DNA from: Leptolyngbya iicbica LK
Lineage (GTDB): Bacteria > Cyanobacteriota > Cyanobacteriia > Phormidesmidales > Phormidesmidaceae
Direction of reading: 5' to 3'
NCBI RefSeq assembly: GCF_004212215.1
Contig: NZ_QVFV01000002.1
Coordinates: forward strand, 1,426,727-1,482,035
Length of the DNA: 55,309 nucleotides
The number at the start of each line of letters is the position of its first letter. The first letter of the stretch is position 1. Below are positions 17,255-27,368 of the stretch, in pieces. The notes under the pieces are model-generated. The model did no database searches and was not told the DNA's origin. It saw only the letters and a list, made by a program, of their open reading frames with translations. Made by a program: the position numbers and the translations under genes.

Positions 17255-18379
17255 ATGAAGCGGAGAAAGTTTTTTACGGGGGCAACAGCTGGGGCGGCAA
17301 CCACGGTTGCGATCGCAGCCTGTGGTCAGTCGACGCAGTCATCTGGCGAGGGGAGTCCCGTTGTTCAAACCGATGAAACCAAAGCGGTTGAATGGCGCAT
17401 GGCATCGAGCTATACCCCCAGCTTGGATACGGTCTATGGTGGCAGCGAAGTATTTGTGCAGCGGGTCAGCGAACTCACCAATGGCCAGTTTCAAATTGAG
17501 TTGTCTGCAGCTGGGGAGTTAGTGCCGGGTTTAGAAGTCCTCGATGCAGTCCAGCAGGGAACGGTGCAAGCAGGGCACACCAACTCTTACTACTACCGGG
17601 GCAAAAATGAAGCTCTAGCTTTTGATACCGCTGTCCCTTTTGGCTTGAACTATCGTCAGCAAAACGCTTGGTTATTCCAAGCTGGCGGTTTAGAGCTCAT
17701 TCATGAACTGCTGTCTGACTTCAATATCATCAGCTTTCCTGGTGGCAATAGCGGCACTCAGATGGGCGGTTGGTGGAATCAAGCGATCGAGTCAACGTCC
17801 GACTTGCAGGGCCTCAATATGCGGATTCCCGGACTGGGCGGTCTGGTGATGGAGCGGCTTGGCGTCAACGTGCAGAACTTGCCAGGGGGCGAAATCTTTC
17901 AGGCATTGCAGCTCGGCACCATTGACGCCGCCGAGTATGTAGGTCCTTACGATGACGAAAAGTTGGGCTTGTATCAAGCCGCCTCAATTTACTACTACCC
18001 TGGTTGGTGGGAACCTGGCTCCCAGTATTCCTTCTATTTCAATCTGGATGCTTGGAACGACCTGCCCACTGCTTATCAGGAAGCCCTGAAAACGGCAGCG
18101 AGTGAGGCCCACGTCAACATCATGGCTCGCTATGATGCTTTGAACCCACCAGCACTTACCTCTTTGCTTGATCAAGGGGTCGATCTGCGGCGCTTCTCGG
18201 ATGAGATTATGAGTGCGGCACAGACGACATCCTTCGAGCTGTATGAAGAACTGGCATCGGCAGATGCCTCTTACCGCAAGGTATTTGATGCGTGGAAAGC
18301 TTTCCGCGAAGATTCTAACCGCTGGTTTTCAGCAGCTGAGTTGGGCTTCAACAGCTTCGCCTTTTCACAAGAGAGCTAG
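17255..18379 (+). CDS. TRAP transporter periplasmic substrate-binding protein (DctP family)
   Basis: A 374-residue secreted solute-binding protein. The N-terminus MKRRKFFTG is a twin-arginine signal ending in a lipobox-like AACG, so it may be a Tat-exported lipoprotein. The mature part has the TakP/DctP pattern: a WRMASSYTPSLDTVYGGSE opening, NSYYYRGK, MGGWWNQ, the substrate-carboxylate segment MRIPGLGG, and GGEIFQALQLGTIDAAEYVGP. This subgroup binds 2-oxoacids or related carboxylates; the ligand here is inferred only at that level. No DctQ or DctM membrane genes lie beside it, so it is an orphan in this window. ATG 17255 follows a good ribosome-binding site. Confidence 0.88.
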   Translation: MKRRKFFTGATAGAATTVAIAACGQSTQSSGEGSPVVQTDETKAVEWRMASSYTPSLDTVYGGSEVFVQRVSELTNGQFQIELSAAGELVPGLEVLDAVQQGTVQAGHTNSYYYRGKNEALAFDTAVPFGLNYRQQNAWLFQAGGLELIHELLSDFNIISFPGGNSGTQMGGWWNQAIESTSDLQGLNMRIPGLGGLVMERLGVNVQNLPGGEIFQALQLGTIDAAEYVGPYDDEKLGLYQAASIYYYPGWWEPGSQYSFYFNLDAWNDLPTAYQEALKTAASEAHVNIMARYDALNPPALTSLLDQGVDLRRFSDEIMSAAQTTSFELYEELASADASYRKVFDAWKAFREDSNRWFSAAELGFNSFAFSQES

Positions 18380-18413
18380 CTGGTTCCGTCAAGTTATTTG
18401 TGAGCGAATGTGC

Positions 18414-18442
18414 GGGACGCTTTCATTCAGCGTCCCTTTTTT
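18414..18442 (+). terminator. Rho-independent terminator of the TRAP gene
   Basis: GGGACGCT (18414-18421) / AGCGTCCC (18429-18436) with a 7-nt loop, followed by six T. A textbook intrinsic terminator, 35 nt past the stop. Confidence 0.9.
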
Positions 18443-18502
18443 GTGCAGTTTTGACCGAAGGAAGGCAAGCCCGATTTCAGTATTGACCACTACGTGCAGT
18501 CG

Positions 18503-19666
18503 CTACAGTAAGCCCACTAAATGCAGCGGTCCATGACCACTGATCAATTCCACCATTAGCGCCAAAAAACCGACCATCGCTAGCCGACCGTTCCAGACTT
18601 CGGCCACTGGAGTAAGCCCCCAAGCGGATCGCTCCTGTGGATAAATCTTGACTTGCTTGTCCGGTTCAACCACATCGGAAAAGAGCCGCCGAGGTGATTC
18701 TAAAGACTCCATGACCATCTTGGCCATGTCATCAATGAAGCCCGGATGAGTGTTCAAGGCGGGCACGCGTCGGAAGGTTTCGATACCAGCTTCCTCGGCA
18801 ATTTCGCGATATTCCATATCGATTTCTTGCAGCGTCTCGATGTGTTCAGATACAAAGCTGATGGGGACGACGACTAAATCATTGACGCCTTGCTCGGCGA
18901 GTTCTTCGATCGCATCTTCAGTGTAGGGCTGCAGCCACTCGACGGGGCCAACCCGACTCTGGTAGGCCAGGGTGTGCTGGTTCGATCGCCCCAACGCCTG
19001 CATGATTAAATCAACGCAGTGTTCGATCTCACGCTGGTAGGGGTCGCCATTTTCTTCGACATAGCTAACCGGGACGCCATGGGCGCTAAAGAAAACATGT
19101 CCTTTACTGGGATCGGGAAGTTGATCCAGCTCTTGAGCGATTAACTCGGCCATGGCCTTCACATAGCCCGGACGCGCATACCAGGAAGGGATCACGGTGT
19201 AGCGAATGCTTTCGAGAGAAGGATCTTCTTTCCACAGCTTTTGCAGTAAACGAAAGCTAGAACCGCTGGTGCTGATGGAGTATTGCGGGTAGAGCGGCAA
19301 GACAACGAGTTCTTCAATGCGATCGCGCTTGATGCGGGCGATTGCTTCCTCCGTAAATGGATACCAATACCGCATACCGATATAAATATCGGCTGGCTGA
19401 CCAGCCGCTTCTAAACTCTGTTGTAGGGCTGTGGCTTGCTGCTCGGTAATGCGACGGAGAGGAGAGCCCCCCCCGATTTGGCTATAGTTTTGTTGGGACT
19501 GCTTAGCCCGACTGTTAGAAATCAGCCACGCTAATGGCTTTTGCAGCCAGGGTACTGGGAGGCGAATAATCTCAGGATCGGCAAACAAATTGAACAGAAA
19601 CGGGCGCACATCCTCCAGCTGCTCTGGCCCACCCAAGTTCAACAGCAATACCCCTACACGGCCCAT
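18503..19666 (-). CDS. hemH: Ferrochelatase with C-terminal chlorophyll-binding (CAB-like) helix
   Basis: A 387-residue enzyme inserting Fe2+ into protoporphyrin IX to make haem. The N-terminus has [11 protein letters not shown]. The catalytic His lies in [20 protein letters not shown] and the conserved Glu in [18 protein letters not shown]. The last ~35 residues form a membrane helix with [17 protein letters not shown], the ExxNxR-type chlorophyll a/b-binding motif that cyanobacterial and plastid type II ferrochelatases carry. In the family this tail aids dimerisation and pigment binding. The gene is divergent from pdxA and convergent with the TRAP gene. Confidence 0.95.
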   Translation of the reverse strand: MGRVGVLLLNLGGPEQLEDVRPFLFNLFADPEIIRLPVPWLQKPLAWLISNSRAKQSQQNYSQIGGGSPLRRITEQQATALQQSLEAAGQPADIYIGMRYWYPFTEEAIARIKRDRIEELVVLPLYPQYSISTSGSSFRLLQKLWKEDPSLESIRYTVIPSWYARPGYVKAMAELIAQELDQLPDPSKGHVFFSAHGVPVSYVEENGDPYQREIEHCVDLIMQALGRSNQHTLAYQSRVGPVEWLQPYTEDAIEELAEQGVNDLVVVPISFVSEHIETLQEIDMEYREIAEEAGIETFRRVPALNTHPGFIDDMAKMVMESLESPRRLFSDVVEPDKQVKIYPQERSAWGLTPVAEVWNGRLAMVGFLALMVELISGHGPLHLVGLL

Positions 19667-19833
19667 AACGGTTGTGATCCTAAACGTCTAATGATTCTTA
19701 AAATTATCGTAACAATTGATTTACCTTACGGACACATTTGCAACAAAATGCAGCTTTGCTAGACTCCGTGAACCGTTCAGATTTTTAAAACTGCCGACAG
19801 TGAAACTATTCTAAACCAACCCTGACATTCTTT

Positions 19834-20937
19834 ATGCAGCAAGGCTTCTCGATTAACTTGAGTCAATCTAATCTTTCCCATTCCCCGACCAGATTGCGGC
19901 CTCGGTTGGCGATCCCGCTGGGAGACCCGGCAGGTATTGGCCCCGAAATTGTTTTGAAGGCGATCGCCCATCCAACGCTGCATACGTTAGCCCAGGTAAC
20001 GTTGGTGGGTCATGCCCCTGGTTTAGCCAAAACTCTGAGCAGTTTGCGTGACACGGTCGGCTTAGATCTCGATCTAAGCCAGATTCCCCTAGTCGAGGCA
20101 GCAGCAACCATCGCTGGTTTGGATGCTATCGAGCTCGGCCAGCCAACAGAAGTGACGGGTCACGCGAGTTTTTGCTGGCTCAATCGGGCGATTACGGGAG
20201 CGTTGCAGGGTGAGTTTGATGCGGTCGTGACGGCACCCATCGCCAAGTCGGTGTGGCACGCAGCGGGGCATTTGTACCCAGGGCAAACAGAAGTCTTAGC
20301 CGAACGGGCCGAGGTAGATCGCTTTGGGATGTTATTCGCGGCGCGATCGCCCCACACCGGTTGGCCCTTGAGATGTTTATTAGCGACCACCCATATCCCA
20401 CTACAGCAGGTGCCTACGGTGCTCACCCCCGAACTGATGACTCACAAGCTGGATTTGCTGGTGGCCTGTTTGCAGCAAGATTTCGGCTTGAGTTCACCCC
20501 ATATTGCGATCGCGGGACTCAATCCGCATAGTGGCGAGGCGGGCAAGTTAGGCACTGAAGAAGTGGAGTGGCTGCAGCCTTGGCTAACGGCGGCTCAGCA
20601 GCGCTATCCCCAGGTCAAACTTACCGGGCTGATCCCCCCCGATACGATGTGGGTCAGTGCGGGCCATGCCTGGCATACCGATCGGCAGGCCAGTCCGTTT
20701 GACGCCTATTTGGCGCTTTATCACGATCAGGGGTTAATCCCCGTGAAGCTGCTAGCGTTTGATCGGGCGGTCAATACGACGATTGGGTTGCCCTTTGTGC
20801 GCACTTCGCCAGACCACGGAACTGCCTTTGACATTGCCGGAAAGGGTATTGCTCGGTCAGACAGTATGGAAGCCGCGATCGCTCTCGCGATTGAGTTAGT
20901 GCAACAACGAAAGCACCTCAGCTCTCGAGAGAACTGA
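19834..20937 (+). CDS. pdxA: 4-hydroxythreonine-4-phosphate dehydrogenase
   Basis: A 367-residue enzyme of the DXP-dependent vitamin B6 pathway. It oxidises 4-phosphohydroxy-L-threonine with NAD+ before condensation by PdxJ. Visible family segments are AIPLGDPAGIGPEIVLKA, VTAPIAKSVWHAAG, the metal-site HSGEAGKLGTEE, and YHDQGLIPVKLLAFDRAVNTTIGLPFVRTSPDHGTAFDIAGKG. The length is slightly over E. coli PdxA because of a ~25-residue N-terminal extension, so a later start is possible. A GCACCTCAG/CTGAGGTGC stem (20913-20942) overlaps its stop and could end transcription in both directions. Confidence 0.95.
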   Translation: MQQGFSINLSQSNLSHSPTRLRPRLAIPLGDPAGIGPEIVLKAIAHPTLHTLAQVTLVGHAPGLAKTLSSLRDTVGLDLDLSQIPLVEAAATIAGLDAIELGQPTEVTGHASFCWLNRAITGALQGEFDAVVTAPIAKSVWHAAGHLYPGQTEVLAERAEVDRFGMLFAARSPHTGWPLRCLLATTHIPLQQVPTVLTPELMTHKLDLLVACLQQDFGLSSPHIAIAGLNPHSGEAGKLGTEEVEWLQPWLTAAQQRYPQVKLTGLIPPDTMWVSAGHAWHTDRQASPFDAYLALYHDQGLIPVKLLAFDRAVNTTIGLPFVRTSPDHGTAFDIAGKGIARSDSMEAAIALAIELVQQRKHLSSREN

Positions 20938-20942
20938 GGTGC
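20913..20942. terminator. Inverted repeat at the pdxA stop
   Basis: A 9-bp perfect stem GCACCTCAG/CTGAGGTGC with a 12-nt loop that itself contains CTCTCGAGAG. On the minus strand it is followed by TTTCGTTG, so it may end transcription of the small gene at 21020-21220. A second 9-bp inverted repeat (ATTCCTGGC 20973-20981 / GCCAGGAAT 21001-21009) lies between them. Confidence 0.45.
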
Positions 20943-21019
20943 CAATTGCCGATGGGGTGTCGTGATATCACGATTCCTGGCTCGCGTCTCTAATCGTGTC
21001 GCCAGGAATAAAAGGAAGG

Positions 21020-21220
21020 CTAGCTCAGGGCGGAGCCGCTGCGATCGTAGTCGCGACGCGCTCCTGCCGTCGGTTTACCCTGAATCGTGCTCCAGTAAGC
21101 AGCCGTTTCAGCCGGCATGCCAACTTCCGAATTCACCCGACCCAGCAGTGACTGCTGACGCCGCTTGATGTTGTGGTGGTGACGATGCATAAGAGCTCGG
21201 GCTTGTTCAGATGCAGACAT
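21020..21220 (-). CDS. Small basic protein of unknown function
   Basis: A 66-residue protein beginning MSASEQARALMHRHHHNIKRRQQSL. The ATG at 21220 has a strong GGAGGT ribosome-binding site at 7 nt, which argues strongly for translation. The N-terminal half is basic with a His-rich stretch (HRHHHNIKRRQQ). The C-terminal half has AAYWSTIQGKPTAGARRDYDRSG. I know of no function. It is a stand-alone gene facing pdxA. Confidence 0.65.
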   Translation of the reverse strand: MSASEQARALMHRHHHNIKRRQQSLLGRVNSEVGMPAETAAYWSTIQGKPTAGARRDYDRSGSALS

Positions 21221-21481
21221 GACAGTACCTCCGAAATGCAAATAGTGTGTAGAACCGATTTGTTATCTGTTTCAACACTAACAGGCCATTCTGTAACAAG
21301 CACTACAAAATGAGGCTTCGGTAATACGTCTTAACCAACCGTTGCGTATTGCAATCAAGGCTGACACATCAATTCAAAGTTCTTGGGATTGTCTGGGATA
21401 CTTTGATCCCCACGGCAGTGCGATCGCCGCTAATCAGTAGTGGGGGTGTAATTTTGGTTACGTCTCCCTGGTTGAATATCC

Positions 21482-21919
21482 TTATCCCGCGTTGATGTAC
21501 TGCTCAATCAAAGGGCGCATTCTCGTCAAGTCATACCCACTCTGTGCTGTGTGCTGCATCAACTCTTCCAGGGGCATGGTGTTATGTTTAGCGGCCACCA
21601 ACGTCCACAGCAGACAGCTCCGGGTACCCGATTTGCAGTGCGCCAAAATCGGGCCAGGATTATCTGCCATCGCCGCGCTGAATTGATCAACGATCGCTGG
21701 CGTGAGTTCTGGCATTTTGACGGGAATGTGAACGTAATTCAGCCCTTGGGCCTGAGCGAGTTGCTGGGCGGCGGCGGCGGTTAGTTGCCCCGGTTCTTCA
21801 CCATCGGGGCGGTTGTTGATCACGGTTTTATAGCCAGCGGCGGCGAGCTCGGCAAAGTCAGCTTCAGTCAGTTGCGGCGATACCGAAAAATCGTCTGCCA
21901 AGGCTTTGGGTTGAACCAT
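21482..21919 (-). CDS. DUF442/BLH-type dual-specificity phosphatase-like protein
   Basis: A 145-residue protein of the TIGR01244/DUF442 family, the domain found fused to beta-lactamase-like Blh hydrolases. It has the cysteine-phosphatase loop HCKSGTRS (HCxxGxR) and the family opening FSVSPQLTEADFAELAAAGYKTVINNRPDGEEPGQ. The catalytic Cys and Arg are intact, so phosphatase activity is plausible; the physiological substrate is unknown. In other bacteria the domain accompanies sulfide-handling genes, and a rhodanese lies 300 nt away on the same strand, which fits a sulfur-related role by inference. Confidence 0.85.
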   Translation of the reverse strand: MVQPKALADDFSVSPQLTEADFAELAAAGYKTVINNRPDGEEPGQLTAAAAQQLAQAQGLNYVHIPVKMPELTPAIVDQFSAAMADNPGPILAHCKSGTRSCLLWTLVAAKHNTMPLEELMQHTAQSGYDLTRMRPLIEQYINAG

Positions 21920-22216
21920 TTGAATGATTGCCTCCTTTTGTATAAATCAGAATCAACAGGGCGTGGTGGGGATACGGCTGTGGATAAATGCCCTGCGCCA
22001 CCATCCAACCGCCACAGGCGCGACTTGAAGCGGGATACATGAATCACCGCACGATCGCCTAACGCCCCACCACTCTACCTGTTTTTGGATCCATCAAGAA
22101 AAAGTCATCATCAGTCCACTTGATGACAGATCAGGTCAGTCCCGACTAGCCAATCAAGGCTGCGCCAGAGACGATCGCGACATCGCCAGCTGGGCAAGTC
22201 AAACGGGTACGGGTTG

Positions 22217-22582
22217 CTAATAACGTGAGATCGACGGATCCACTTGAATGGCATAAGCATCAATGCCACCGACTAGATTTTTGACCTGAGTAAAACCCTG
22301 TTGGCTGAGCCACTGGCACATCTGCGCTGATCGCATGCCATGGTGGCACATCACAATGGTTTCCTGCTCAACATCAAAATGTTGGTGAATCTGAGTTTCC
22401 CATTCGGCAAAGGCACTCAGGGGCAAATTGATGAAATCAGCGATCGCGGCCCGCTCTACTTCCCATGGCTCGCGCACATCAATCAGTTGGACATTCTCTA
22501 GCCCAGTTTTCATGCGTTGGGCCAGGGTTTGCACATCAATCTCTCCGGGAGAAAAATCTGGAGCAAACGGCACAGTCGGCAT
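22217..22582 (-). CDS. Single-domain rhodanese
   Basis: A 121-residue sulfurtransferase domain. It shows QLIDVREPWEVERAAIADFINLPLS and the active-site loop CHHGMRS with the persulfide-forming Cys, followed by LSQQGFTQVKNLVGGIDAYA. Single-domain rhodaneses of the GlpE/PspE kind move sulfane sulfur to thiol acceptors. All catalytic features are present. No signal peptide, so cytoplasmic. It lies between the DUF442 gene and pntB on the same strand. Confidence 0.9.
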   Translation of the reverse strand: MPTVPFAPDFSPGEIDVQTLAQRMKTGLENVQLIDVREPWEVERAAIADFINLPLSAFAEWETQIHQHFDVEQETIVMCHHGMRSAQMCQWLSQQGFTQVKNLVGGIDAYAIQVDPSISRY

Positions 22583-22672
22583 AAAAAATCCTCAATTCCC
22601 TCGTCATACTAGCGTTACCAGGAAATTGAGGAAAAGCCCTCGCAATGAGTTGTGGAACCGCATTGAGAGCGG

Positions 22673-24103
22673 TTATTTAGCAGCCACGGCGGCAGCTGGC
22701 TGGGCTGCACTAGTTTCTCGTTGCGATAACTGTGCCAAAATCGCGGTCACATTTGAGCGCGCATCGCCAAAGAGCATCGACGTATTTTGCTTATAAAACA
22801 GCGGGTTAGCGACCCCGGCATAGCCAGCCGAAAGACTCCGCTTCAGGACGATCGCATTCTGGGCTTTCCACACTTCGAGCACGGGCATCCCGGCCATGGG
22901 GCTCTGGGGATCTTCCAAAGCACTGGGGTTCACGGTGTCATTGGCCCCAATCACCAGCACGACATCCGTCTTGGGAAAGTCATCGTTGATTTCGTCCATT
23001 TCCAGCACCACGTCGTAAGGCACATTGGCCTCTGCGAGCAACACGTTCATGTGCCCCGGCAACCGGCCCGCCACAGGGTGAATGCCAAAGCGCACTTGCT
23101 TGCCGCGATCGCGCAAGAGTTGCGTAATCTGCGCCACCGCATGTTGGGCTTGCGCCACCGCCATGCCATACCCCGGCACGATGATGACGCTATTGGCATC
23201 GTTCAGCAATTCCACCGTTTCATCAACAGAAATGGGGGTAGCTTCGCCTTCTACTGTGGTGCCCTGATAATTGGTGTTGCCAAAGCCCCCTAGCAGCACA
23301 TTGGCAAAGGAGCGATTCATGGCCTGGCACATGATGTAGCTGAGAATTAAACCGCTGCTGCCGACGAGGGCACCCGTGATGATCAGCAAGTCGTTATTCA
23401 GCATGAAACCCGCAGCCGCAGCGCCCCAACCGGAGTAGCTGTTCAAAATCGAAATCACGACGGGCATATCGGCACCACCGATGGCAATCACCAGGGTGAT
23501 CCCCAGAATGGAAGCGATCGCGGTCATGATCCCCAGAGGCAACAACGCAACCGTCTCGCCCACACTCATGTAGTAGTAGCCCAGCCCGAGCACTGCTGCC
23601 AACATACCGATGTTGAGGACATGACGCGCAGGCAGCAAGATCGCCTTGCTAGAGACAACACCCTGGAGCTTGCCGCAGGCAATCAGCGAGCCAATGAAGG
23701 TAATTGCGCCAATGAAAACACCTGCAAATACTTCCACTTTGTGAATCGTGAAATCAACGCCCTGAAGGGCAGGATCGGGGTGCAAAAAGCTGGCGTAGCC
23801 AACCAGCACCGCCGCCAAACCGCCAAAGCCATTCAACAGGCCAACGAGTTGGGGCATGGAGGTCATCGCCGCGCGCGTTGCGAGCAGGCCCCCAATCCAA
23901 ATCGCCGGAGCCATGGCCGCAATCAACACGCCATAGCCTTGCACCTGGTCACTGAGAGCCGTTGCGCCCAGCGCGACCACCATGCCCGCAATGCCGTACA
24001 AGTTGCCCCGCCGGGCGGTTTCAGGGTTAGAAAGTCCCCCCAAGCTGAGAATGAAGAGAATGCTGGCTGCAATGTACGCAACCGTTAATAAGTTATTAGA
24101 CAT
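22673..24103 (-). CDS. pntB: NAD(P) transhydrogenase subunit beta
   Basis: A 476-residue subunit of the proton-translocating transhydrogenase, which uses the proton gradient to drive NADH to NADPH hydride transfer. The N-terminal ~290 residues are membrane helices (domain II). The C-terminal ~180 residues are the NADP(H)-binding domain III, with [40 protein letters not shown] and [18 protein letters not shown]. The length and motifs match full PntB. It lies 45 nt downstream of pntA and is co-transcribed. In cyanobacteria this enzyme is in the thylakoid membrane. Confidence 0.96.
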   Translation of the reverse strand: MSNNLLTVAYIAASILFILSLGGLSNPETARRGNLYGIAGMVVALGATALSDQVQGYGVLIAAMAPAIWIGGLLATRAAMTSMPQLVGLLNGFGGLAAVLVGYASFLHPDPALQGVDFTIHKVEVFAGVFIGAITFIGSLIACGKLQGVVSSKAILLPARHVLNIGMLAAVLGLGYYYMSVGETVALLPLGIMTAIASILGITLVIAIGGADMPVVISILNSYSGWGAAAAGFMLNNDLLIITGALVGSSGLILSYIMCQAMNRSFANVLLGGFGNTNYQGTTVEGEATPISVDETVELLNDANSVIIVPGYGMAVAQAQHAVAQITQLLRDRGKQVRFGIHPVAGRLPGHMNVLLAEANVPYDVVLEMDEINDDFPKTDVVLVIGANDTVNPSALEDPQSPMAGMPVLEVWKAQNAIVLKRSLSAGYAGVANPLFYKQNTSMLFGDARSNVTAILAQLSQRETSAAQPAAAVAAK

Positions 24104-24148
24104 GGGAAATCCTGTGAGCAGTCTGAGCCGTTGAGTATCGTCGTCGGT

Positions 24149-25762
24149 TTATTTATGGAACATGTTCAACATGCGCTGGGTGACGAAGAAGCCACCGGAA
24201 ATATTGAGGGTGCTGACAAAAATCGCGATCGCGCCCAAAATCGTCACCGTTGATGAGAGGGGACCAGAAATTTGCAGCATGCCGCCGATGATGATGATGC
24301 CGCTGATGGCATTGGTCACACTCATCAGGGGCGTGTGCAACGCTGGGGTCACATCCCAAATCACCTTCCAGCCCAAAAAGATCGCCAGAATAAACACGGT
24401 GAAGTGCGAGATAAACGATTCGGGCGCAAAGGCTCCGACCCCAAATAGAGCGGCACCAATTAGCACCGGCCATAGCAACGACATGAGCGGATTCGCCGAC
24501 TGCTGGGTCTCGCTTGTTGGCAGTGACTCCATGGACTGCGCAGCGGCAGGCTGTGGGGTAGCAGGTTTCTCCAACGGCGGCGCTGGCCAGATCACCTCAC
24601 CATCCAGCACCACTGTCGCCTGACGCACCACATCGTCTTCCAGATCGAGATGATGGTGTTCTGCTCCGCCGAGTTCATTCAGCAGATGATAGAGGTTCGT
24701 ACCGTAGAGCTGACTGGCTTGGTTGGCCATGCGGCTGACGAGGTCGGTCAAGCCCACAATTTTGACCCCGTTGTGATCATAAATTTCGTGGGGGCGCGTC
24801 AGTTCGCAGTTGCCGCCCTGCTCCGCCGCCATATCCACAATCACCGAACCTGGCTTCATCGCTTCCACCATCTCTTGGGTCACCAGACGAGGCGCCGGCT
24901 TACCAGGAATCAAGGCGGTCGTGATGATCACATCGACTTCTTGTGCTTGCTGCGCAAAGAGGGCCATTTCCGCAGCAATAAAGGCCGGACTCATGACCTT
25001 GGCGTAGCCCCCGGTCCCTTCTTCACCGTCTTCTTCAAAATGCAATTCCAGAAACTCAGCACCCATGCTCTGCACCTGCTCTTTGACCACCGGGCGAGTG
25101 TCAAAGGCTCTTACCACAGCGCCTAGGCCTCTGGCGGTGCCGATCGCCGCCAGTCCGGCAACACCGGCCCCAATGACTAGCACCTTACACGGCGGAATCT
25201 TGCCCGCAGCCGTAATTTGCCCAGTAAAACCACGCCCAAACTGATTGGCCGCCTCAATCACGGCGCGATAACCAGCAAGGTTAGCCATGGAACTCAGCGC
25301 GTCTAACTTCTGTGCGCGGGTGATTCGCGGTACCGCATCCATCGCGATCGCAGTCGCCCCTTTTTGCGAAAGCTTTTCCAGCAAATCAGGATTTTGGGCG
25401 GGCCAAATAAAGCTGATCAGCTTGCCACCAGGCCGCAGCAAATCCGACTCGTCTTGATTGATCCCCGAATGCCACAGCGGCGCTTGAACTTTGAGAACAA
25501 TATCGGACTGACTCCACAGTTCAACGACATCATGGGTCACCTGACAGCCCGCTGCTCGGTAAGCGGCATCGGGAAAACTAGACGCCGCTCCGGCGTCCGC
25601 TTCCACCCACACTTCAAAACCCAACTTTTGTAGCTTTTGGGCCGTGTCAGGGGTGGCCGCCACTCGACGCTCACCCTGAGCAATTTCTCTTGGAATGCCG
25701 ACTCGCATGGACGGACGCTGTTCGGGGGCGGACGTGCTATCGGGTGCGATCGCAACTGTCAT
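24149..25762 (-). CDS. pntA: NAD(P) transhydrogenase subunit alpha
   Basis: A 537-residue subunit carrying the NAD(H)-binding domain I and, at the C-terminus, the first membrane segment of domain II, so it is the fused, undivided form. Motifs: MRVGIPREIAQGERRVAATPD, the substrate loop YRAVIEAANQFGRGFTGQITAAGKIPP, the Rossmann VLVIGAGVAGLAAIGTARGLG and VDMAAEQGGNCE. After a Pro/Ala-rich linker four helices follow, ending FFVTQRMLNMFHK. It is the first gene of the pntAB operon. Confidence 0.96.
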   Translation of the reverse strand: MTVAIAPDSTSAPEQRPSMRVGIPREIAQGERRVAATPDTAQKLQKLGFEVWVEADAGAASSFPDAAYRAAGCQVTHDVVELWSQSDIVLKVQAPLWHSGINQDESDLLRPGGKLISFIWPAQNPDLLEKLSQKGATAIAMDAVPRITRAQKLDALSSMANLAGYRAVIEAANQFGRGFTGQITAAGKIPPCKVLVIGAGVAGLAAIGTARGLGAVVRAFDTRPVVKEQVQSMGAEFLELHFEEDGEEGTGGYAKVMSPAFIAAEMALFAQQAQEVDVIITTALIPGKPAPRLVTQEMVEAMKPGSVIVDMAAEQGGNCELTRPHEIYDHNGVKIVGLTDLVSRMANQASQLYGTNLYHLLNELGGAEHHHLDLEDDVVRQATVVLDGEVIWPAPPLEKPATPQPAAAQSMESLPTSETQQSANPLMSLLWPVLIGAALFGVGAFAPESFISHFTVFILAIFLGWKVIWDVTPALHTPLMSVTNAISGIIIIGGMLQISGPLSSTVTILGAIAIFVSTLNISGGFFVTQRMLNMFHK

Positions 25763-27368
25763 AAAATCAATCTCCTCGTTGTTCTAGATACTTGGCTTGA
25801 GTGAGCTGTGGCTGACCCCTGCTATTTGAATGTTTAGGCCCTGGCCGTGAGTAATGGCGGCTCTCCACCCCATGCACTTGGCGTCAATCAATCACTTCGA
25901 GATCGCTCAATCGCGCACACTGAGCCCAAATCACGAATCCGTAAACCTAAATAAATTCACCAAAATTGACTCAACCATGCACACAGCTAGGGTGGACTTT
26001 CTCGAACCGCAATACGCTAAATCCCAATTGCATTTGGGGTTTACAAGATGAAAGAGAACTGATTCGAAGCATCGCCACTGTTCTTCCCAAATTGCCGCCC
26101 ACAACAATCAAGCCATCAGTCTGCACACACGCAGCAGCATGAAATTGCACTTCTTCATGTTCAGATACAAAAACTGGCTAACCCGTGCGGATCGCTGACC
26201 TAGTTTCTAGCGCGATGCAGCTTAAATCGAAATGTTGATCAGCCTTTTTTTACATTGTTGGCAAATTTACTGACATTTCCCCGACGTTAAGTACATGGAA
26301 CTTAACTTGTCATCGGTCTAGCAGAGCGAAAGCTTGACGCACCTACCACAACTCAGTGCCAGGATTGCTTGCGTTAAAACAAATCATCCTCAGCAATGCT
26401 TTTCGGCACATGATGGCGATCGCTAGAACAACTAGAGCCCACCTTAGCCAGAGACCTGAAGAGCGGGCAGCGATCGCCCCAAAATACAGATGTATAAAGG
26501 AAGAGCAAGAATCTACGTACGCCAACCATGCTATCGCTTTGGTTCATCATTTAATTGACGCGCAACCAATAAAATCTCCAGGTCAATTCATTGCTTAAGG
26601 GGTGCTACTAGCGGCATCAGTCTTAAGCTAAAGTACTAGCGAAATTAGCTCATTTATTAGTTTTCACCTGCGGCGAAATCGAGCAGGATTGAACAGTATG
26701 ATTCGAGGTTTCTTGCCATATTCGCCCAACTCAGTTTGTGGGCACTTCTTGAGTTTCTACTAGAGGATGAAAGTGCACTCTGGGTTGTCGGCCACACGCT
26801 CTTAAGATAATGGATAGGCGCAACATGATCCCCACATCAAGGGTGAATCGACAATAATCTGGGAGGTGCTTGCTTTAACTGCCGCCTTGCTGCTGACAGC
26901 CAAAAGTCCGCCACCAATACTAAGCCAGATGTCTGAGCGAGCGATGAATTGTGAAACTGCAAAATCAAGCTCTTGCCGACAAAGGTTGGAAATGCATTTA
27001 TGGTTTTGACAATGCACCATAGGCTTCAAAATAGGATGCCTACAGGCCAAGTAAAACACCGCGACGTTTCGAACACGACGACCCAATAACCTCTCCTCGC
27101 CAAAAACTTGCCTAACAGCTTTTAGCAGCAGGCCAGCCAACAACAGGGAGTTGGCAATGCTAAAATCACAACTTGCGAAATCAAATTCAAGCTATTCAGC
27201 GATCGCCGATATTTGGGACCAAGTCAAGCAAAAGCTGTTTCGAAGCCAAGCCGCTCTGAGTTTGTCAGTATCCACACGAGTGGACACTTTTTAGACAGGC
27301 TAGTCGTCTTAGGCATTAAGTGGTGATTACGCACACAATATCAAAGCAAAAGATTTGGGGAGTTTTTT
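25763..27368. other. Gene-poor 1.6-kb region
   Basis: Only short frames are present, the longest being 113 codons on the minus strand at 26802-27143 and 80 codons on the plus strand at 26356-26598. None has a recognised domain or good ribosome-binding site. HIP1-type palindromes persist (for example near 26418 and 26470), so the DNA looks native. An orphan hairpin with a T-run lies at 27271-27292. Possible contents are decayed genes, a non-coding RNA, and the promoters of pntA and the DUF2808 gene. I cannot support a specific call. Confidence 0.4.
27271..27292 (+). terminator. Orphan terminator-like hairpin
   Basis: TCCAC/GTGGA with an ACGA tetraloop, then CAC and five T. No annotated gene precedes it within 1.5 kb on this strand. 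It could end an unrecognised RNA or a decayed gene, or be fortuitous. Confidence 0.4.

Noticed and set aside
18503-19666. The hydrophobic C-terminal tail of ferrochelatase as an unusual fusion
   Set aside because: This CAB-like tail is the normal state in cyanobacterial and plastid type II ferrochelatases.
26802-27143. 113-codon minus-strand frame in the gene-poor region
   Set aside because: No domain, no ribosome-binding site, unlikely composition. A decayed gene is possible but cannot be shown.
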